Shown: positions 59,240 to 64,000 of the stretch, one piece after another
Layout: every line of letters begins with the position of its first letter
Position numbering within the stretch: position 1 is the first letter of the stretch
Assembly (NCBI GenBank): GCA_022792175.1
Contig: JAAWAN010000024.1
Location: forward strand, 1-64,000
Source: Provencibacterium sp.
Lineage (GTDB): Bacteria; Bacillota; Clostridia; Oscillospirales; Ruminococcaceae
DNA: 64,000 nucleotides
Reading direction: 5' to 3'
Notes under the pieces: generated by a model
Database searches by the model: none
The model's input: only the letters and a program-made list of their open reading frames with translations
What the model was told of the DNA's origin: nothing
Translations under genes and position numbers: made by a program

Positions 59240-61699
59240 CTAGTAGCTGTCATAATACATATCGACAAAAACCTGCAGCTTCCCGCTCTTCTCCTCTTTC
59301 CAGTAGCGCTCGAGCGCCTCCCGGATATAGGCGCGGGTACGGGCATTGTTGCGGCATTTTAAAAGCAGCTTGCGGCGGTAGCGTCCGCCAAGCCGGTAGA
59401 GGACAAACTCACTCGGCCCCAGAATGCGCAGCGGCAGCCCGGCATATTCCTCCTTCGCCAGCTGCTGCAAAATCGTTGACAGCTGCCGGGCCGCCTGCTT
59501 CACCTTCTCCTCCTCCGGCCCGCTCACGCCGATGGCGGCCAGATCGCAGAAGGGCGGGTAGAGCCCGAGCTTTCGCGTTTTAATCTCGGTATCGAAAAAG
59601 CGGGGATACTGCTGGGAGCTGGCCAGCTCGATAACCGGGTTTTCCGGCGAATAGGTCTGAATAAACGCCCGTCCCCGCTTTTCGCTGCGTCCCGCCCGCC
59701 CCACCACCTGGGTGATCAGCGAGAAGGTGCGCTCGAAGCTGCGAAAATCGTCCGAATAGAGCGCCTGATCCGCCCCGAGCACCCCCACCAGCGTCACCTG
59801 CGGGAAGTTGAGGCCCTTGGCCACCATCTGGGTGCCGACCAGAATGTCATATTCCCGGGCGGCAAAGGCGGCAAACTGCGTCTCGTGCGCAAAGCGGCGC
59901 ATGGTGGTATCCATATCCATGCGCAGCACCCGCGCCTCGGGAAAGAGGGTGTGCAGCTCCTCCTCCACCCGCTGGGTGCCCGCACCCTGAAAGCGGGTCA
60001 GCTGCCCGCCGCAGTGCGCGCACTTCCCATCCGCCGGCTGCAGGTATCCGCAGTAGTGGCAGCAGAGCGCATGGTTGGCGGCATGATAGGTGAGTGTGAC
60101 CGAACAGTTGGGGCACTGGGCGGGATCGCCGCAGTCGGCGCACTTCACCAGCGTATGGTATCCCCGCCGGTTTAAAAGCAGAATCGACTGCTCCCCCGCC
60201 TGCAGGTTATAAAGCAGTTCCTCGCAAAGCCGCTGCGAAAGAATGCCCGACTGAGCGGCCAGCGGCTCCTCATGTAAATCGAGAATATATACATCCGGAA
60301 GAACGGCTCCGGCAAAGCGCCCCTCGAGCGGCACCAGCCGGTAGCTTCCCGTTTTTGCCAGATAGTAGCTTTCCACCGAGGGGGTGGCCGAGGCAAGCAC
60401 CAGCTGGGTGTGGTGGTAATGCGCCCGCCACTTGGCAACATCCCGCGCATGAAAGCGCGGCGTTTTCTCGGATTTGTAGCTCGGCTCCTGTTCCTCATCG
60501 ATAATGAGAAGTCCCAGCTTCTCCATCGGGGCGAACACCGCCGAGCGGGTGCCGACAACCACCTGCGCCTCCCCGCGGCGGATGCGCTTATATTCATCCA
60601 GCCGCTCCCCCATCGAAAGGGCGGAATGAATGACCGCTACCCGCTCGCCAAAGCAGGCGCGAAAACGGGCAATCGTCTGCGGGGTGAGCGAAATCTCCGG
60701 CACCAGCACCAGAACGCCGCGCCCAGAGGCCGCCACCGCCTGCGCCAGACGGACAAAAACCTGCGTCTTCCCGCTGCCGGTCACCCCATAGAGGAGGGAA
60801 ACGGCATATTTCCCTTCCCGCTGCGATTCCAGCAGCGCATCAAAGGCGCGCTGCTGGGAGGGGGAGAGGGTGAAATCGCGCAGTTTTTCCGGCGCCTTAT
60901 GGCGAAAGGGGTTGCGGTAGACCTCCCGGTCATAAAATTCCAGAAGCCCTTTTTTCTGCAGGTTATCCACAACGGCGCGGGTCACCGCCGCATAGTAGCA
61001 GAGCTCTTTGAGGGAGGCCGACCCTGCCGCATCCAGCAGGTCGATGACCGCCTGCTGCTTTTTTGTCAGCTTTCCCGGCTGCGCGCCGGGGACAAGGCGC
61101 ACCATCGTCATCCGCTCATCGAGCACCCGGCGGCGCAGGTCCTCCTCCCGGGCAACGACTCCTTTTTTATAGAGCGCCTGCAGCGCCCGGTTATCCGGCA
61201 GCGCGCAGCGCTCGATCAGCGTATCCTCTGCCACCGGGCCCCGCGCGCGCCGCAGCGCGCCGACAAGCGCCGATTCCTCGGGGGAAAGCTCCCCGGGCAG
61301 ATCCCCCTCCTGCAGCAGATAGCTCGGGGTGATGTGCATATCCAGCCCGGCGGGAATCAACAGGCGCACCGCCGCATAGTAGGGGCAAAAGGCGGTGTTG
61401 CGCAGGTAAACGGCCAGTGCCAGCTGCTCGGCAGACAGCAACGGCTCTTCATCCAGCAGGCGGGAAATCTCCTTGAGCTCCCGTTCTTCGGCGGGCGGGC
61501 GGATTTCAAAAACCATCCCCTGCCGAAGCCGGTCGCCCTGCCCAAACGGCACCAGCACCCGCCAGCCGGGCGAAAGAAGCGCCCGGAGCGCCTGCGGCAC
61601 CCGGTAGGAAAACAGCCGGTCAAAGCGCAGCCCCGCCCCATCCACGGCCACGAGCGCAACCCGATCCCCCGCCGCCGGGGCTATGACAGCATCCCGCAC
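59240..61699 (-). CDS. priA: Primosomal replication restart helicase
   Basis: 819 residues. The N-terminal fork-binding domain has FDRLFSYRVPQ and VLVPFG. The helicase has GVTGSGKTQVF (Walker A), LVPEISLTPQT, IDEEQEPSYKSEKTPRFHARDVA (DEEQ box and aromatic loop, in two motifs) and the late LVGTQMVAKGLNFPQV. Between lobes is the zinc domain with CADCGDPAQCPNC and CCHYCGYLQPADGKCAHC. It restarts stalled forks. The start is uncertain because the frame overlaps the coaBC end by 19 bases; a GTG about 14 codons later is possible. Confidence 0.95.
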   Translation of the reverse strand: MRDAVIAPAAGDRVALVAVDGAGLRFDRLFSYRVPQALRALLSPGWRVLVPFGQGDRLRQGMVFEIRPPAEERELKEISRLLDEEPLLSAEQLALAVYLRNTAFCPYYAAVRLLIPAGLDMHITPSYLLQEGDLPGELSPEESALVGALRRARGPVAEDTLIERCALPDNRALQALYKKGVVAREEDLRRRVLDERMTMVRLVPGAQPGKLTKKQQAVIDLLDAAGSASLKELCYYAAVTRAVVDNLQKKGLLEFYDREVYRNPFRHKAPEKLRDFTLSPSQQRAFDALLESQREGKYAVSLLYGVTGSGKTQVFVRLAQAVAASGRGVLVLVPEISLTPQTIARFRACFGERVAVIHSALSMGERLDEYKRIRRGEAQVVVGTRSAVFAPMEKLGLLIIDEEQEPSYKSEKTPRFHARDVAKWRAHYHHTQLVLASATPSVESYYLAKTGSYRLVPLEGRFAGAVLPDVYILDLHEEPLAAQSGILSQRLCEELLYNLQAGEQSILLLNRRGYHTLVKCADCGDPAQCPNCSVTLTYHAANHALCCHYCGYLQPADGKCAHCGGQLTRFQGAGTQRVEEELHTLFPEARVLRMDMDTTMRRFAHETQFAAFAAREYDILVGTQMVAKGLNFPQVTLVGVLGADQALYSDDFRSFERTFSLITQVVGRAGRSEKRGRAFIQTYSPENPVIELASSQQYPRFFDTEIKTRKLGLYPPFCDLAAIGVSGPEEEKVKQAARQLSTILQQLAKEEYAGLPLRILGPSEFVLYRLGGRYRRKLLLKCRNNARTRAYIREALERYWKEEKSGKLQVFVDMYYDSY

Positions 61700-62868
61700 A
61701 GCATTAGCAGAATCTGCCGGGCCAGCTCATATTTGCTCATCATCGGAAGCTCCTTTACCCCCTCGCGGGTAATGAGCGAAGCGACGTTGGTATCCGTCCC
61801 AAAGCCGGCCCCCTCTTTGCGCAGCGAGTTGGCGACAATCATATCGCACCCCTTTTTATGAAGCTTTTCGGTGGAATTTTCAATCAGCCGTTCGGTCTCC
61901 ATCGAAAAGCCGCAGACCAGCTGTCCGGGACGCTTCCGCCTGCAGACCTCCGATAAAATATCGGCGGTGCGCTCAAGCGGCAGCGAGAGCGGCCCCTCCG
62001 ATTTTTTAATCTTTTCCGGCGCACAGGCGGCCGGCCGGTAGTCGGCCGGTGCGGCGGCCTTGATGACGATATCCGCCGTCTGCGCGGCCTGCAGTACCGC
62101 GTCATACATCTGCGCCGCCGTTTCGACCGGGCAGAGCTTTACCGCATAGGGCACGGGCAGCGTGCTGTTCGCCGAAATCAGCGTTACCGCGGCGCCCATA
62201 TCCCGCGCGGCGCAGGCGAGCGCATAACCCATCTTCCCGGTGGAGCGGTTCGAGAGAAAACGCACCGGATCGAGCGGCTCGCGCGTGCCTCCTGCCGTCA
62301 CCGTCACCTGCCGGCCCGAAAGCGGCTTATCCGAAAGCGCCATCTCAATGGCGGCCTCGATATCGGAAAGCTCGGCAAGCCGTCCCCTGCCGGTATCGCC
62401 GCAGGCCAGAAGCCCGCTTGCCGGCTCTACGATATGCACCCCTCTCTCCCGCAGCACCGAGAGGTTATGCCGGGTGGCCGGGTTATCATACATGCCGGTG
62501 TTCATCGCCGGGCAGACGATTTTTTCGCACCGGGCAGCCAGCAGGGTGGTCGTGAGCATATCGTCGCAGAGTCCCCCCGCTATTTTGGCGATGAGGTTGG
62601 CCGTCGCCGGGGCGATGACGAAAACATCCGCCCTTTTGGCCAGTGAGACATGCTGCACGTTCCACTCAAAATTCCGGTCAAAAGTATCGACCGAAACCCG
62701 GTTGCCGCTGAGCGTTTCAAAGGTGAGCGGGGCGATAAGCTCGGTCGCGTTTTTTGTCATAAGCACATGCACATCATACCCCTTTTTATGGAGGTTGCTG
62801 CACAGCTGCGCCGCCTTATAGGCCGCAATCGAGCCGGTAACGCCGAGCGCGACGGTCTTTTTCTCCAT
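61681..62868 (-). CDS. coaBC: Bifunctional phosphopantothenoylcysteine decarboxylase/synthetase
   Basis: 395 residues. CoaC part: GVTGSIAAYKAAQL (flavin), WNVQHVSLAKRADVFVIAPATANLIAKIAGG with the catalytic His and the ATAN clamp. CoaB part from about 190: VTVTAGGTREPLDPVRFLSNRSTGKMGYA in two motifs. AAPADYRP follows. It makes phosphopantothenoylcysteine and decarboxylates it on the way to coenzyme A. Part of the gmk-rpoZ-coaBC-priA operon. Confidence 0.96.
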   Translation of the reverse strand: MEKKTVALGVTGSIAAYKAAQLCSNLHKKGYDVHVLMTKNATELIAPLTFETLSGNRVSVDTFDRNFEWNVQHVSLAKRADVFVIAPATANLIAKIAGGLCDDMLTTTLLAARCEKIVCPAMNTGMYDNPATRHNLSVLRERGVHIVEPASGLLACGDTGRGRLAELSDIEAAIEMALSDKPLSGRQVTVTAGGTREPLDPVRFLSNRSTGKMGYALACAARDMGAAVTLISANSTLPVPYAVKLCPVETAAQMYDAVLQAAQTADIVIKAAAPADYRPAACAPEKIKKSEGPLSLPLERTADILSEVCRRKRPGQLVCGFSMETERLIENSTEKLHKKGCDMIVANSLRKEGAGFGTDTNVASLITREGVKELPMMSKYELARQILLMLCGMLS

Positions 62869-62945
62869 CCTGATTTTGTCCTCTCCTTTCGGGACGCACG
62901 CAGCTTTCCTGTCTGGCGGCGCCAGACAGCTGCTGCTCTGGCGGA

Positions 62946-63155
62946 TTACTTCTCGTCGATGGTAATGACCTTTCCCATGCGCACCTTGCCGGCGGCAAAC
63001 TCGCTGACGGCCATATCCACCGGTTTATCCGCCGCCCCCTCCGGGTTGTTTTCGGTCTCCTCCGCCACCTCGCGCGCGCGCTTGGCAACCGCATAGACAA
63101 ACGAATAGGTGCTCTGGTCTTCCTTTTTAATCTGCGAGAGATTCGGTCTGAGCAT
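62946..63155 (-). CDS. rpoZ: RNA polymerase omega subunit
   Basis: 69 residues: [20 protein letters not shown], then AVAKRAREVAEE, which is the conserved omega helix, and PVDMAVSEFAAGKV. It promotes assembly of beta prime. GGAGG is eight bases before the ATG. It overlaps the end of gmk by 29 bases in another frame. Confidence 0.93.
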   Translation of the reverse strand: MLRPNLSQIKKEDQSTYSFVYAVAKRAREVAEETENNPEGAADKPVDMAVSEFAAGKVRMGKVITIDEK

Positions 63156-63759
63156 CGTGCATTACCTCCGAAATAAAAGTTTGGTTGGTTTTTACCAGGT
63201 ATCTGGCACTCTCCAGAACCTCGCCGAGCGCCCGGGAGGCCTCCTCCACTCTGTCGTTGACGATGATGAAGTCATATTCCCCCGCCCTCTGAAACTCGGC
63301 CGCGGCAGCGAAAAGGCGTTTTTTTATCGTCCCCTCGTCCTCTGTGCCGCGTCCGGAAAGCCGCAGGCGCAGCGTATGAAAGTCGGGTGGCATGATAAAA
63401 ACCAGCACTGCCTCCGGCAGTGCCGCGCGCACCTTCATCGCGCCCTGCACCTCGATTTCAAGCAGCACATCCTCTCCCGCCTGCAGCCAGCTTTCTACGG
63501 CGGCGCGCGGTGTTCCATAATACTGATTATTGTACTGGGCATATTCCAGCATACCGCCGGAAGCTATTTTTTCCTCAAACGCCTCCCGGCTCAGGAAAAA
63601 ATAGCTCTCCCCCTCCCTCTCGCCCGGGCGGGGGGAACGGGTGGTCGCCGAAACGGAGAGGCGCACTCCCGGCCGCTCCTTTAAAAAATGGGCGAGCACT
63701 GTCCCCTTCCCGACTCCCGAGGGTCCGGAAATGACAAACAGCCTGCCTCTGCTATTCAT
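63127..63759 (-). CDS. gmk: Guanylate kinase
   Basis: 210 residues. [18 protein letters not shown] is the P loop; [21 protein letters not shown] and the GMP site [19 protein letters not shown] follow, then [15 protein letters not shown]. It phosphorylates GMP to GDP. ATG at 63759 is inside the end of remA (overlap of eight bases); the frame upstream of it is the other frame of remA. Confidence 0.97.
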   Translation of the reverse strand: MNSRGRLFVISGPSGVGKGTVLAHFLKERPGVRLSVSATTRSPRPGEREGESYFFLSREAFEEKIASGGMLEYAQYNNQYYGTPRAAVESWLQAGEDVLLEIEVQGAMKVRAALPEAVLVFIMPPDFHTLRLRLSGRGTEDEGTIKKRLFAAAAEFQRAGEYDFIIVNDRVEEASRALGEVLESARYLVKTNQTFISEVMHDAQTESLAD

Positions 63760-64000
63760 CGGCATCCTCCTCATCCTCCTCCATAAAGCGGTTGGCGACC
63801 GTCTCCGGTTGCACGGCGCAGAGGATGACATGGTCGCTGTCGGTGATGATAACGGCACGGGTGCGCCGCCCATAGGTCGCATCAATCAGGCTCCCGCGCT
63901 CTTTCGCATCCGAAATAATGCGCTTGATAGGGGCCGACTCGGGGGAAACTATCGCCACCAGCCGCTGGGCGGATACCATATTCCCAAAGCCTATGTTAAT
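63752..64000 (-). CDS. remA: RemA family extracellular matrix regulator (DUF370), 5' end cut off
   Basis: The gene runs off the window. The visible 82 residues, [20 protein letters not shown], then [38 protein letters not shown] and [13 protein letters not shown], match RemA along nearly its full length (about 85-90 residues), so only a few N-terminal residues are missing. RemA is a DNA-binding regulator of matrix genes and osmoprotection in Bacillus. Acidic tail EEDEEDADE is longer than usual. It is first in this operon as seen. Confidence 0.94.
   Translation of the reverse strand: MNIGFGNMVSAQRLVAIVSPESAPIKRIISDAKERGSLIDATYGRRTRAVIITDSDHVILCAVQPETVANRFMEEDEEDADE

Overview
This 64 kb window reads as chromosome from a spore-forming, anaerobic Clostridia-type bacterium (a gut Oscillospiraceae/Ruminococcaceae-like genome is my best guess). 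Reasons: strong AGGAGG ribosome sites, sporulation genes (spoVM, spmA, a clostridial AbrB), rubrerythrin, feoAB, Na+-pump decarboxylase subunits, plant-polysaccharide enzymes, and the Firmicutes order remA-gmk-rpoZ-coaBC-priA-def-fmt-rsmB-rlmN-stp-prkC-rsgA-thiN. Most of the sequence is GC-rich; roughly 1-3.1 kb is visibly more AT-rich.

Layout. (1) 1-3.15 kb is the decayed end of an integrated element: a MATE fragment, a chimeric YtvI-like/cardiolipin-synthase/integrase reading frame with a frameshifted integrase tail, a PIN toxin-like gene with a small partner, and a 3' half tRNA-Ser with its terminator that looks like an attachment site. (2) 3.2-8.4 kb: palindrome cluster, membrane acyltransferase, GH127 and GH105 enzymes. 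(3) 8.5-12.2 kb: nadABC-niaR de novo NAD operon with a well-formed promoter inside a dyad. (4) 12.3-20.5 kb: carbohydrate block (CBM9-like protein, lactonase and AraC regulator on minus; HAD phosphatase, TM2 protein, GH3 and GPH transporter on plus). (5) 20.6-35.1 kb: MarR-flavodoxin, serC-serA, MarR-MATE, TIM-barrel epimerase, Sel1 protein, feoAB, rubrerythrin, a GH-like (DUF4965) enzyme and an AEC transporter. (6) 35.2-41.1 kb: OadG/OadB-type sodium pump subunits, a small membrane protein, a Cys-rich conserved protein with a sigma-K-like promoter, rpmB, alginate lyase-family and nitroreductase genes. (7) 41.1-46.4 kb: a three-gene phosphorelay/c-di-GMP operon (REC-HD-GYP-GGDEF, Hpt, hybrid kinase). 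(8) 46.5-49.8 kb: AbrB, spmA, MATE, and two overlooked small genes including spoVM. (9) 49.9-64 kb: the long minus-strand housekeeping operon from remA to thiN.

Functional links: pectin/arabinan debranching plus sugar import; iron uptake and oxidative defence; NAD and serine biosynthesis; sporulation genes around spoVM and spmA; and a translation/Ser-Thr kinase block. I found no convincing wholly new enzyme system. The best unexplained signals are the three-way chimera at a tRNA-Ser scar, the family of TGCAAAAT-stem structured intergenic repeats (two copies flank the spoVM pair), the palindrome cluster over the acyltransferase promoter, and the nested inverted repeat before the GPH transporter.
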